DNA of 64,000 nt from Christensenella tenuis (lineage in GTDB: Bacteria > Bacillota > Clostridia > Christensenellales > Christensenellaceae), in assembly GCF_014287795.1 (NCBI RefSeq), contig NZ_JACOON010000004.1, forward strand, positions 248,001 through 312,000. Reading direction: 5' to 3'. The number at the start of each line of letters is the position of its first letter. The stretch's first letter is position 1. The position numbers and the translations under genes were made by a program. The notes under the pieces are model-generated. The model ran no database searches and was not told the DNA's origin. It saw nothing but the letters and a program-made list of their open reading frames with translations. Below, in pieces: positions 30,741-39,004 of the stretch.

Positions 30741-32277
30741 ACAAAAGGCTCTTGACCATATCGAATTCTTACAGCTTTTGAAGCTGACGGACGATTTCTA
30801 CGGACAACCCTTTACTCTGCTACCGTGGCAGCATGAAATCATATGGGATGTCTACGGGACGGTTCGGGAGGACGGTAGGCGGCAATACCAGTATGTATAT
30901 ATTGAAATCCCTAAAAAGAACGGGAAAACGGAGATGATCGCGGGTATCGCCCTCGATCATCTTTTTAATGACGCGCCGGGCGGACAAATATATTGCTGCG
31001 CCGCAGAGCGGGAACAAGCGTCTTTGGTATACAGGGCGGTCAAACAAAAAATAGAGCAGGATGATTTTTTGAATAAAAACCTGAATATCGTGGATTCCAA
31101 AAAAGAAATACACAACCCGGAAACAGGTACGTTCATCAAGGTGTTATCTGCCGAGGCGTACTCCAAACACGGCCTGAATCCGACAGTTGTAATATTCGAC
31201 GAACTCCACGCACTGCAAAAGCGTGATTTGTGGGATGTTATGACCTTTGGTTCCGGCGCCGCACGAAAAGAACCGTTGTATTTCGTTATTACAACGGCAG
31301 GCGATGATCCAAACCGTCTCTCTATTGGCTGGGAGGTACACGAGCAGGCCCGAAAGATACGCGATGGAGAGCTTATTGACGATACATGGTACGTGAAGAT
31401 ATATGGTGCGCCGGAGGATTGCGATATATACGATGAAAAAATTTGGTATGAAGTAAATCCGTCGTTGGGCGTGTCGATCAGCATAGAATCCGTCAGACAG
31501 GAAGCGGTAAAGGCGCGAAACAGCGAAGGTGCGGAGCGTCTTTTCAGATGGCTTAGGTTAAATCAATGGGTATCGCTAAAACGCATTGGCTGGCTACCGA
31601 TCACCATGTGGGATGATACCGAAGGAAAATGGAATCGCACAGATTTGATAGGGCGGGACTGCTATGTAGGAATCGACCTGTCGACAAGAATCGATCTTGC
31701 GGCGTTAGCTCCGTTATTCCCGCCCAAAAATGGAGAGGATTGGCGTTTTATGCTGGAACCGTTCATGCCTGCGGACAGTATCAGGGAGCGATCCGAGAGA
31801 GATCATGTACCATTTGAACGTTGGGCGGCAGACGGATATTTAAACGCGACTCCGGGCGATGTTGTGGACTATGGGTTCATTGCGGCAAGGATCGTACAGA
31901 TTGACAGGCTATATAACGTAAAGTATTTCTGTGGCGATCCGTGGCATCTTGAATTTTTGCGACAGCTTCTTCCACAGGAAATACAGCGAAAATTTATCGA
32001 GATACCGCAGACAATGGCGGGTATGTCGTCTGGAATGGCAGAGCTTGAAAGAATGTTTCGTGCAAAGGAAATAACCCATGAGTATAATCCGCTCGGACGG
32101 TGGGCATTTGGGAATGTGGCAATACAGACCGACGGGAACGAGAATATCAAGCCGATGAAAAACAAGAGCATTGAGCGCATTGATCCAATCGTTGCACTAA
32201 TCAATGCAATGGCAGCGGCGATCAGGCTTGAGCCTAAGAGATCGGTTTACGAACAGCGCGGAATACGCGTGGTATAG
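30730..32277 (+). CDS. terL: Terminase large subunit
   Basis: A 515-residue packaging ATPase and nuclease. The ATPase part shows Walker A-like PKKNGKTEM (about residue 60), VVIFDELHALQKRDLWD (Walker B, about 150) and the coupling motif ITTAGDD. The nuclease part begins about 295 with YVGIDLSTRIDLAAL (catalytic Asp), and later YFCGDPWHLE. It translocates DNA into the prohead and cuts at cos. Full length. Confidence 0.96.
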   Translation: MFNEQKALDHIEFLQLLKLTDDFYGQPFTLLPWQHEIIWDVYGTVREDGRRQYQYVYIEIPKKNGKTEMIAGIALDHLFNDAPGGQIYCCAAEREQASLVYRAVKQKIEQDDFLNKNLNIVDSKKEIHNPETGTFIKVLSAEAYSKHGLNPTVVIFDELHALQKRDLWDVMTFGSGAARKEPLYFVITTAGDDPNRLSIGWEVHEQARKIRDGELIDDTWYVKIYGAPEDCDIYDEKIWYEVNPSLGVSISIESVRQEAVKARNSEGAERLFRWLRLNQWVSLKRIGWLPITMWDDTEGKWNRTDLIGRDCYVGIDLSTRIDLAALAPLFPPKNGEDWRFMLEPFMPADSIRERSERDHVPFERWAADGYLNATPGDVVDYGFIAARIVQIDRLYNVKYFCGDPWHLEFLRQLLPQEIQRKFIEIPQTMAGMSSGMAELERMFRAKEITHEYNPLGRWAFGNVAIQTDGNENIKPMKNKSIERIDPIVALINAMAAAIRLEPKRSVYEQRGIRVV

Positions 32278-32287
32278 AGGTGAAAGA

Positions 32288-33532
32288 GTGAAGTTTAAAC
32301 TATTTGGAAAAACAATAGAAATTAAAAATGGTACAAGCCAATTACCTCCCGTCCAAAACGACGATGAATGGGCGGCTTATCTGGCGGGGCGTGGGTACAG
32401 CATATCTGCCAATACCGCTTTAAAGGTGGCGGCCGTCCTTCGGTGCGTGGATGTTGTCGCGAAAACAATGGCAAGCTTACCGCTCGAATTGTTCCGGGAA
32501 ATGAAGCAGGGGCGTGAAAAAGCAACGACCCATCCGCTGTACCGTATCTTACACCGTCTACCGAATAGGCACACCACGGCCTATGAATTTTGGCATATGT
32601 ATGTTGCAAACGTGCTTTTAACAACGGGCGGGTTTGCTAAGATATTGCGTGACCGCCGTGGATTTGTAGCCGGGCTGTTGAATATTCCCACTGTAAATGC
32701 TTCGGCGATACAAACCAACCAAATCAATGGGGAGCGATACATATACGTTACAACAGACATTGGGACAACGGAAGTTTTGCGAGACGGTGAATTTATGTAT
32801 ACGCCGGGAATGCGGTTTTCAAGCGACACAGACCCGGAAGATCCCATGACAATAGCGGCTGATGTGCTGGGGCTGACGAGGGATTTGAACAGTTATGCGC
32901 AAAGCGCCTTTGAAGAAGGGGCGAATCCGGGAGGATTTGTAGAGCATCCGGGGGCGTTAAGTGAAGATGCGTACAACCGTTTTAAAGCGGATTTTGAAAA
33001 AAACTATATGGGAGCGCTGAACGCGCACAAGTGGTTGTTTCTGGAAGAAGGAGCGAGAGCAAATCCTTATTCACGCGACCTTGAAAAAAGCCAGGCACTT
33101 GAGAGCCGCAAGTTTGCGGTAACAGAAATATGCCGTATATTTGGGGTGCCGCCGCACAAGGTGTTTGATCTTGACCGCGCGACGTTTTCAAATATTGAGC
33201 AGCAAAATATTGAGTTTGTGCAGGAGAGCATTGCGCCGATGGCGGTCAGGTTGGAGCAGACGATATATAAGGATTTGCTGACAGAAAAGGAACAGGGCAC
33301 ATACTTTGCAAAGTTTAATGTAAATGGCCTGTTGCGCGGGGATATCGCGGCGAGAACTGCATTTTACCACAGTGGACGGCAGGATGGCTGGCTGAACGCA
33401 AATGATATCCGCAGATTGGAAGATATGAATGATATCAGCGAAGAAGACGGCGGCGATGTATATTGCGTTAACGGGAACTATATTCCGTTGTCATCAGTAC
33501 CGCAGAACTTACCGAAGGGAGCGAAACAATGA
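32288..33532 (+). CDS. Portal protein (HK97 type)
   Basis: A 414-residue phage portal. The GTG start at 32288 is preceded by AGAGGTGAAAGA; the frame is open upstream within the terminase gene. Characteristic stretches: SANTALKVAAVLRCVDVVAKT near 40, LPNRHTTAYEFWHMYV, and AVTEICRIFGVPPHKVFDL near 280. Twelve copies form the ring through which DNA enters the head. The gene overlaps the protease start by four bases. Confidence 0.95.
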   Translation: MKFKLFGKTIEIKNGTSQLPPVQNDDEWAAYLAGRGYSISANTALKVAAVLRCVDVVAKTMASLPLELFREMKQGREKATTHPLYRILHRLPNRHTTAYEFWHMYVANVLLTTGGFAKILRDRRGFVAGLLNIPTVNASAIQTNQINGERYIYVTTDIGTTEVLRDGEFMYTPGMRFSSDTDPEDPMTIAADVLGLTRDLNSYAQSAFEEGANPGGFVEHPGALSEDAYNRFKADFEKNYMGALNAHKWLFLEEGARANPYSRDLEKSQALESRKFAVTEICRIFGVPPHKVFDLDRATFSNIEQQNIEFVQESIAPMAVRLEQTIYKDLLTEKEQGTYFAKFNVNGLLRGDIAARTAFYHSGRQDGWLNANDIRRLEDMNDISEEDGGDVYCVNGNYIPLSSVPQNLPKGAKQ

Positions 33533-34317
33533 ATAAGTTTTGGAATTTTAAAGCAAAAGACGAAAGTACGGGAGAATTGACGCTATATGGGGACATTTCA
33601 TCCGCTACATGGTGGGGAGATGAAGTGACGCCGCAGCAGTTCAAGGATGATTTAGACGCTTTGGGCGGTATATCCAACTTGGACATTTATATCAATTCAG
33701 GTGGCGGAGATGTTTTTGCAGGACAGGCAATTCATTCCATGCTAAAGCGCCATAAAGCATACAAGACTGTTTATATTGACGGACTGGCGGCATCTATTGC
33801 CTCGGTAATCGCTATGGCAGGGGATAAAATTATCATGCCAAAAAACGCAAGCATGATGATCCATAATGCATGGACGCTGATTGCCGGAAACAAAGATGAT
33901 CTGCGAAAAATGGCGGACGACATGGAAAAGATTGACGCGGGCATTGTTGCGACCTATGCGGAAAAGACTGGTCTGGATGAAAGCGAGATTGTATCGTTGA
34001 TGAATGCCGAAACATGGTTTACTGCGGATGAAGCCGTAAAAAAGGGCTTTGCAGACGAGATAGAAGAAACAAAGCAGATTGCTGCAAGTATGGACGGAGA
34101 GTTCCTTGTCTACGGAAACCAGCGGTTTGATATTGGAAGATACAAACATAGGCCGGATATTCCATGCGAAGCGCATACAGAACAAATGGAACCGCCTGAC
34201 AAGGGCGGTTTTTTAGAGCCTGATAACGGGGGCGTCAGCCAGCCCGTAGAGGATATAGCTCTTGACGAGCAGAGAGAATATTTTAGCAGAATCAAAAAGA
34301 AATTATTGGAGGTTTGA
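33529..34317 (+). CDS. ClpP-like head maturation protease
   Basis: A 262-residue serine protease of the ClpP/S49-like prohead family. INSGGGDVFAGQAIHSML (about 49-66), catalytic Ser in DGLAASIASVIAMAG (about 90) and catalytic His in MIHNAW (about 113) are present. It matures the capsid proteins by removing the scaffold-like delta domain. A strong terminator-like hairpin is embedded at 34190-34214, encoding MEPPDKGGF. ATGA overlap with the portal gene. Confidence 0.94.
   Translation: MNKFWNFKAKDESTGELTLYGDISSATWWGDEVTPQQFKDDLDALGGISNLDIYINSGGGDVFAGQAIHSMLKRHKAYKTVYIDGLAASIASVIAMAGDKIIMPKNASMMIHNAWTLIAGNKDDLRKMADDMEKIDAGIVATYAEKTGLDESEIVSLMNAETWFTADEAVKKGFADEIEETKQIAASMDGEFLVYGNQRFDIGRYKHRPDIPCEAHTEQMEPPDKGGFLEPDNGGVSQPVEDIALDEQREYFSRIKKKLLEV
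34190..34214 (+). terminator. Terminator-like hairpin inside the protease gene
   Basis: AACCGCC, six-base loop, GGCGGTT, then TTTT, wholly within coding sequence. It has the form of an intrinsic terminator; coupled translation would normally suppress it. Confidence 0.5.
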
Positions 34318-34318
34318 G

Positions 34319-35509
34319 ATGAAAAAGATTTTTGACATGAAGCAGGAAAGGGCTGAGCTTACCGCCTCTATTCGTTCCGTCATGAACGAGTTCGAGAATA
34401 AGGAAATGCCCGGAGAGAAAAAGGAAGAGCTTGCAAAATTAGAAGCGAAGTTTGATAACCTGAACACAAGAATTACGGCGGAAGAAAAACAGCTTGAACG
34501 CGAACGGCTCGCGGGAGAGGTTGCGGATAAGGCGGAACCGCATAAGCGGGCGGCGGTACAGGAAATGTTTGCGAAAGCGCTTTCCGGCGATCCACGCCAT
34601 ATGCAGGAATACCATAATGCACTTTCGCTGGGCACTGATGCAACGGCGGGCAACCTGACCGCTCCTATGGAATTTGTACAGGAGCTTATAAAGGGGTTGG
34701 ATGACGCGATCGTTATGCGCCAGATTTCCCGCGTGGTAGGGCCGATTGGCCCGGCACAGTCTTTGGGATATCCCTATCGTGCCACGGAAGCGGACGATGC
34801 GACATGGGTAAACGAAAATGCGGAATCCGTCGAAGAAACCAGTCTGACATACGGGCGCAGGGAGTTTAAACCCAACCGCATGAGCAAAATCATCAAGGTA
34901 TCTAAAACTCTTGTAAGCCATGCACCGATTGCAGAAAATACAGTACGCGAGGAAATGGTATACCGTATTGCGGCAGGCGGCGAAAACGCATATATGGCCG
35001 GAAATGGAACAGGGCAGCCTCTTGGCATTTTCACGGCATCTAATGACGGTATTCCGACAGGGAGAGATGTTTCAGACGGAAACACGGCAACGGCAGTTAC
35101 ATTCGACGGGCTGATGAACGCAAAATATTCAGTAAAGCAGCAGTACAGGCGTAACGCCGCTTGGATGATGCATAGGGATATGTTCAAGATGCTCGCAAAG
35201 ATTAAAGACACAGACGGTCAGTATATTTGGCAGCCTTCCGTTGCGCTGAATACTCCTGATACCCTGCTCGGGCATCCGGCTTACGAAAGCGAATTTGCCC
35301 CGAATACATTCGCTGCTGAGAAATATGTGGCTGTTTACGGAGACTTCAAATCCGGCTACTGGATTTGCGACGCGGACGGTATGAACATTCAGGTTCTGGA
35401 CCAGCTCTATGCAACCACAAACCAAATCGGATACCTGTTTGACTACTTCGGAGACGGCGCGCCCGTATTGGGGGAAGCGTTTGCGAGAGTTAAGCTTGCC
35501 AGCGCATGA
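34319..35509 (+). CDS. Major capsid protein (HK97 fold)
   Basis: A 396-residue HK97-type major capsid protein. The first about 100 residues are a charged coiled coil (delta domain) removed by the protease encoded upstream. The body begins near AGNLTAPMEFVQELIKGLDD, and shows FKPNRMSKIIKVSKTLV, RIAAGGENAYMAGNGTGQP, AAWMMHRDMFKMLAKIKD and a late YGDFKSGYWICDADG. GGAGGTTTGAG precedes the start at 34319. Confidence 0.96.
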   Translation: MKKIFDMKQERAELTASIRSVMNEFENKEMPGEKKEELAKLEAKFDNLNTRITAEEKQLERERLAGEVADKAEPHKRAAVQEMFAKALSGDPRHMQEYHNALSLGTDATAGNLTAPMEFVQELIKGLDDAIVMRQISRVVGPIGPAQSLGYPYRATEADDATWVNENAESVEETSLTYGRREFKPNRMSKIIKVSKTLVSHAPIAENTVREEMVYRIAAGGENAYMAGNGTGQPLGIFTASNDGIPTGRDVSDGNTATAVTFDGLMNAKYSVKQQYRRNAAWMMHRDMFKMLAKIKDTDGQYIWQPSVALNTPDTLLGHPAYESEFAPNTFAAEKYVAVYGDFKSGYWICDADGMNIQVLDQLYATTNQIGYLFDYFGDGAPVLGEAFARVKLASA

Positions 35510-35520
35510 GGAGACTTGAA

Positions 35521-35730
35521 ATGAAAGTTAAAATGCTTACAATGTCTGCGGGGCCGAATGGAACGATTCGCGCAGGAAGTATCATTGATGTTACAGATTG
35601 TGAAGGTAAATTGCTGATCGGAGGCGGCTATGCGGAAGCTGTTGAAATGCCGTCGGTCCAAAGTGGAGCGATTATCAGCAAAGAGCCGGAAACGGAAAAG
35701 AAGCCCATAGTCAAACGTCAGAAGAAATAA
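35521..35730 (+). CDS. Small head protein, 69 residues
   Basis: Strand-rich (VKMLTMSAGPNGTIRAGSIIDV) with a Lys-rich tail. AGGAGACTTGAA precedes the ATG. Proteins like this behind the capsid gene may be head fibres or decoration proteins; not proven. Confidence 0.65.
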   Translation: MKVKMLTMSAGPNGTIRAGSIIDVTDCEGKLLIGGGYAEAVEMPSVQSGAIISKEPETEKKPIVKRQKK

Positions 35731-35741
35731 GGAGGGGCGAT

Positions 35742-36056
35742 ATGGCAGATGTAACGGAGCCGGTGACATTGGCAGAGGCAAAACTGCATCTGCGTATCAA
35801 TCCGGGCGACACGAGTGAGGACAGTCTGATAAACGACCTGATAACCGCTGCGCGGGAATTTTGCGAAAATTATACGGGGAAAGAGCTTGTTGGCGAAAAT
35901 GTGGTAGTACCTAAAACCGTCAAACAGGCTCTTCTCCTGTTGATCGCACATTGGTATAACAACCGGGAAGCTGTAGTGGCCGCAAATGTGGTTCCGCGAG
36001 AGGTCGAGTTGACCGTTAGGACGCTTTTGAACCAACATAAAGGATGGTGGTTTTAA
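35742..36056 (+). CDS. Head-tail connector protein (gp6-like)
   Basis: A 104-residue protein with the family start VTLAEAKLHLRINPGDTSED, then LINDLITAAREFCENYTGKEL and a C-terminal LLLIAHWYNNREAV. These are the marks of the HK97 gp6/SPP1 gp15 connector that docks on the portal. Confidence 0.92.
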   Translation: MADVTEPVTLAEAKLHLRINPGDTSEDSLINDLITAAREFCENYTGKELVGENVVVPKTVKQALLLLIAHWYNNREAVVAANVVPREVELTVRTLLNQHKGWWF

Positions 36057-36403
36057 TGGCCTCTTATGCCTTAACAGGCGAAATGAAGACAAAGATCACG
36101 ATCAAAGGAAAGACGGAAACGCAAGGCCCCGGCGGATATCCACAGGAGACATGGTCAGACCTGTTCGGTGAAAAAGTATGGTGTAAATGGGTGAACGCAT
36201 ACGGTCAGGAGTTGTTTGAGGGGCTTAGGCTTGACCTCAAAGAAGCCGCTACCATAACGATGCGGTATTCGGACAAAGTAAATCCAAAGTGCGAGATTTA
36301 CCGGGAAGACGACTCGAAACCATATGAGGTGATTTGCGTCAATGACATACTCGACAAACACCAGTTCTTGGAGATCAAGGTAAAAAGGAAGGTGAAGGCA
36401 TGA
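36056..36403 (+). CDS. Head closure / head-tail adaptor protein
   Basis: A 115-residue beta-rich protein (KITIKGKTETQGPGGYPQE, KVWCKWVNAYGQEL, IYREDDSKPYEVICVNDI) of the SPP1 gp16-like head-tail joining family (PF05521). The start at 36056 overlaps the preceding stop (TAATG). Confidence 0.85.
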   Translation: MASYALTGEMKTKITIKGKTETQGPGGYPQETWSDLFGEKVWCKWVNAYGQELFEGLRLDLKEAATITMRYSDKVNPKCEIYREDDSKPYEVICVNDILDKHQFLEIKVKRKVKA

Positions 36404-36729
36404 GCGTAAACGATAATATCATGCAGACACTTTCCTTTCTTGGTTATCCGATCTTTCCGAATATTTATACGGGAGATTCGGACACGTACCTTGTGTTCAA
36501 CATTAATGCCAGCCCGGAGGATTTTGGCGACAATGAGCCGGGATACAATGTGAATTTTGTACAAGTGCATCTTTTCTGCCCACACACGTTTTGTTCCATT
36601 GACACACGAAAGCAGATCAAGCGTGCTCTTTTAGATGCGGGATTCACTTATCCTTACGAAGTGGATGCAAGCGATGAAGAAGGCCAGCATATTGTATTTG
36701 AGTGTGAAATTGACGAGGTGATTGAATGA
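36400..36729 (+). CDS. Probable tail-completion protein
   Basis: A 109-residue protein. The pattern MQTLSFLGYPIFPNIYTGD, TYLVFNINASPED, NVNFVQVHLFCPHTF resembles the tail terminator / DUF3168-like group, and the position next to the gp10-like gene fits. ATGA overlaps at both ends. Order relative to the gp10-like gene is reversed from the commonest arrangement. Confidence 0.65.
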   Translation: MSVNDNIMQTLSFLGYPIFPNIYTGDSDTYLVFNINASPEDFGDNEPGYNVNFVQVHLFCPHTFCSIDTRKQIKRALLDAGFTYPYEVDASDEEGQHIVFECEIDEVIE

Positions 36730-37136
36730 GGCTTGAGGTTGGCGGACTGGAAGACATGCTCATGTCGATGCAGCAAATGGCAAGGGTTCCAACGACGGTT
36801 ATTGACGGGATGTTGAACGCGGAAGCTGATGTGATCGTTGAAGCGCAAAAGGAATCCGGCAGGCGGCATGGCCTCCATAAAACAGGGAGCATGCTTAACT
36901 CGATCAAGAAAGGAAAAGCGAAAGTTGGCGGGACAAACGCCTACATAGACGTTAGGCCCACAGGAAGAAATGCTGAATCCGGAAGTTTGAATACGGAAGT
37001 GGCGTTTGTAAAGGAATATGGCGCACGCGGGGTTCCGGCAGCGCCGTTTATACAGGAAGCAAATGAGAAAAAAGCAGATGAAGCCGCCGAAAAGGCTGCG
37101 GATGTCTACGATGGATGGCTCGACAGTTTGTATTGA
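36726..37136 (+). CDS. HK97 gp10-like neck protein
   Basis: A 136-residue protein. GGLEDMLMSMQQMARVP, then GLHKTGSMLNSIKKGKAK, TEVAFVKEYGARGVPAAPFI: the last stretch is the signature of HK97-gp10-like proteins. They sit at the head-tail junction. Confidence 0.9.
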   Translation: MRLEVGGLEDMLMSMQQMARVPTTVIDGMLNAEADVIVEAQKESGRRHGLHKTGSMLNSIKKGKAKVGGTNAYIDVRPTGRNAESGSLNTEVAFVKEYGARGVPAAPFIQEANEKKADEAAEKAADVYDGWLDSLY

Positions 37137-37168
37137 CTGTCTTTTTTATTGCAAGGAGGAATTAAGAA

Positions 37169-37753
37169 ATGGCAGCATTTGGTTTAATGGACATGAGATT
37201 TGGAAAGTTTAAGGCGGATGAAACGGAAACGGCAATGCCGACGTACGAAACACCGGTTAGCCTCGGCCCGTCTGCGACCGCAAATATGACGGTGGCAACG
37301 GCCACGGCGGAGGATTACGGGGACAATGTGTTACAGGTGAAAATATCTGAATTTGTTTCCGCGGCGATTCCCGCAGAATTAAACGATTGCCCGAAAGAGG
37401 CATTAGCATTGGTTGTAGGGGCGGTATACGATGCAGAAAAGAAAGAAATCTCTTATGCAGGAGAGGATTCTGCCCCGTTCGGGGGGCTTTCGTACATACG
37501 GAACCTTAAGCGGAAGGGAAGCTCCGCAACGATTTATGAGGCGCATTTTTACACAAAGGTACAGGGCGCGCTTGGAAATGAAAACGCACAGACAAAGGGG
37601 AGTTCTATTACATTCCAGCACGCGACGATTAACTTCACGGCGTACCCGCCGCTTATGCCGGGCGGTGCATGGCATTACGTGGCGGAGTTTGATACGCTGG
37701 CAGGAGCGCAGGCGTACATCAATGAAAAATTCACGCCTACGCAGGGCGGCTGA
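37169..37753 (+). CDS. Major tail tube protein
   Basis: A 194-residue protein that follows the neck genes. Start AAFGLMDMRFGKFKADETET, a Val/Thr-rich beta body, LNDCPKEALALVVGAVYD and GGLSYIRNLKRKGSS. The pattern fits siphophage major tail proteins, which polymerise into the tail tube. CAAGGAGGAATTAAGAA precedes the ATG. A terminator follows directly, and then inserted cargo genes. Confidence 0.88.
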   Translation: MAAFGLMDMRFGKFKADETETAMPTYETPVSLGPSATANMTVATATAEDYGDNVLQVKISEFVSAAIPAELNDCPKEALALVVGAVYDAEKKEISYAGEDSAPFGGLSYIRNLKRKGSSATIYEAHFYTKVQGALGNENAQTKGSSITFQHATINFTAYPPLMPGGAWHYVAEFDTLAGAQAYINEKFTPTQGG

Positions 37754-37760
37754 CAAGGAC

Positions 37761-37781
37761 GGGGCGGGGAACCGCCCCTTT
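37761..37781 (+). terminator. Terminator after the major tail gene
   Basis: GGGGCGG/CCGCCCC with a four-base loop and TTT. Confidence 0.75.
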
Positions 37782-37807
37782 ACCTTCATTAAATCCTCCT
37801 GTATAAT
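37779..37807 (+). promoter_or_regulatory. Promoter of the lipoprotein cargo gene
   Basis: TTTACC, 17-base spacer, TATAAT, beginning in the T-run of the terminator before it. AAAGGGAGGGCGAG then precedes the ATG. Confidence 0.75.
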
Positions 37808-37831
37808 ATTGGAAAAGGGAGGGCGAGATTT

Positions 37832-38671
37832 ATGAAGAAAATATTGGTTGTGGTTTTGTGCGTCGTGCTGGCTGTTGCGGTGGTTGGGTGTACGCCTGAT
37901 GTGGAGATATCGGAAGAATCGCAAGCTATGATTGATAACACGCATCAAGAACCAGAACCATTTGGGATTTCACAAGAGAAGACGGACGTAAACATTGATG
38001 AAATAGAGGGCTACATAGAAGCGCCGATTGAGGTATACTCAACGCCTGCGTCTAAAAATGGGCTTGATGGTACGTTGATGTATATGGATTGTACCATAAC
38101 AAGGGTATTAACTTACTTGGATTTGTGCGAAGAAGAGGGGGTCGATCCAGGCGACAATCCGTATAACGATGACTTGGACGTGCTTTTTACGGAAAATGAA
38201 AACGGAGCATTTATGTTTACGAGGTATGGGCTCAAAAACGCAGACGAGCTGGCAGAAAAAGATTCAAGCTTCGATGTTGACGGTTGGGCTAAATGCAAGC
38301 AGGGACAAGAAATAAGGATTTGGTTTAGCTATGCTGGTTTTTCGGGTGTGACACAAACTGGATCGGGCGATTTTCAGTATGCGCTCCCGAAGGGCGAGGC
38401 GTTAAGCGAGCTGCCTATCGCAATAGATATTAACTACGGATATAATACAAATGAATCGTACACGATATCTATGGAGGAATTTAACAAGATACATGTCGGA
38501 ATGGATTACGATGAGGTGTGTAAGATTATTGGAAGCGACGGAGAGCTGCAATCACAATCAAGCAATATAAAAATATATGCGTGGGACGGCGATGGCTCAA
38601 TAGGGGCAAACGCTAGTATAACGTTTATAAATGATAAAGTGGAAAGCAAAGCACAGTCGGGACTTAAATAA
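37832..38671 (+). CDS. Prophage-encoded lipoprotein with C-terminal DUF3862/BLIP-like domain
   Basis: A 279-residue protein. Signal peptide with lipobox VVGC (mature Cys20), a spacer to about 50, a beta-rich central domain (LMYMDCTITRVLTYLDL, WAKCKQGQEIRIWFSY) and a C-terminal DUF3862-type domain (SYTISMEEFNKIHVGM, YDEVCKIIGSDGELQSQS, AWDGDGSIGANASITF). The product would sit on the outside of the lysogen's membrane. It has its own promoter and terminator and breaks the tail operon, which is the definition of a cargo (moron) gene. Superinfection exclusion or host surface function is plausible. Confidence 0.85.
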   Translation: MKKILVVVLCVVLAVAVVGCTPDVEISEESQAMIDNTHQEPEPFGISQEKTDVNIDEIEGYIEAPIEVYSTPASKNGLDGTLMYMDCTITRVLTYLDLCEEEGVDPGDNPYNDDLDVLFTENENGAFMFTRYGLKNADELAEKDSSFDVDGWAKCKQGQEIRIWFSYAGFSGVTQTGSGDFQYALPKGEALSELPIAIDINYGYNTNESYTISMEEFNKIHVGMDYDEVCKIIGSDGELQSQSSNIKIYAWDGDGSIGANASITFINDKVESKAQSGLK

Positions 38672-38676
38672 ATAGT

Positions 38677-38704
38677 AACCGCTCAGCAATGGGCGGTTTT
38701 ATTT
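38677..38704 (+). terminator. Terminator of the lipoprotein gene
   Basis: AACCGC/GCGGTT stem with a ten-base loop and TTTTATTTT. Confidence 0.75.
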
Positions 38705-38725
38705 TACAAAAGCACGTGATATATG
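38697..38725 (+). promoter_or_regulatory. Possible promoter of toxin mRNA, module 1
   Basis: TTTTAT, 17 bases, TATATG. Weak -35. The transcript would start about 55 bases before the peptide start and contains TTAGC...GCTAA and CACAC...GTGTG, a stem that can hide the ribosome binding site. Confidence 0.4.
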
Positions 38726-38785
38726 CGAGGACGGTTAGCCACACACGATCATTCCGTTTCTAACGGCTAGAAAGGTGTGGTGCTA

Positions 38786-38854
38786 ATGGAATATTTGATT
38801 ATATTCGCTGTCATAGTGATAGTGATTTGGCAAATGTCCAATAAAAGCAAATAA
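38786..38854 (+). CDS. 22-residue hydrophobic peptide, type I toxin-like (module 1)
   Basis: The peptide begins MEYLIIFAV, has one membrane helix of Ile/Val residues, then WQ and a short Lys-rich tail (MSNKSK). A second locus at 48863-48931 (minus strand) encodes a peptide of the same length with 12 identical positions and conservative changes elsewhere. Each is followed at its stop codon by a bidirectional terminator and faced by a convergent antisense promoter. That layout is that of Fst/par-type type I toxin-antitoxin systems, in which the peptide damages the membrane unless RNA blocks its translation. Confidence 0.75.
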   Translation: MEYLIIFAVIVIVIWQMSNKSK

Positions 38855-38883
38855 CCGCTCCCCCGGCAAGGTGTGCGGTTATT
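38850..38883. terminator. Bidirectional terminator shared by toxin and antisense RNA, module 1
   Basis: AATAACCGC/GCGGTTATT with a 16-base loop, overlapping the toxin stop codon. A and T runs on both sides let it work in both directions. Confidence 0.8.
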
Positions 38884-38922
38884 ATAATCTAACATCTGGC
38901 TAGCCGTTTAGGTTATATCCCT
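38850..38922 (-). ncRNA. Antisense RNA (antitoxin), module 1
   Basis: On the minus strand: TTTACT (38951-38956), 16-base spacer, TATAAT (38929-38934), then a start about 38922 and end at the shared terminator. The 5' part reads GCAGGGATATAACC ... ACGGCTAGCCA, and a variant of ACGGTTAGCCA occurs in the leader of the toxin mRNA. Direct repeats in the 5' ends of both RNAs are a feature of the RNA I/RNA II pair of the Fst system. Confidence 0.7.
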
Positions 38923-38967
38923 GCTTTTATTATACCACGAAGAAATAAAAAGTAAACAGTAATTTAA

Positions 38968-38991
38968 GGCATCCGAAAGGGTGTCTTTTTT
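38968..38991 (+). terminator. Terminator before the tail chaperone gene
   Basis: GGCATCC, GAAA loop, GGGTGTC (two G-T pairs), then six Ts; ends 13 bases before the next ATG. Confidence 0.6.
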
Positions 38992-39004
38992 GTATGGAGA
39001 AAAG

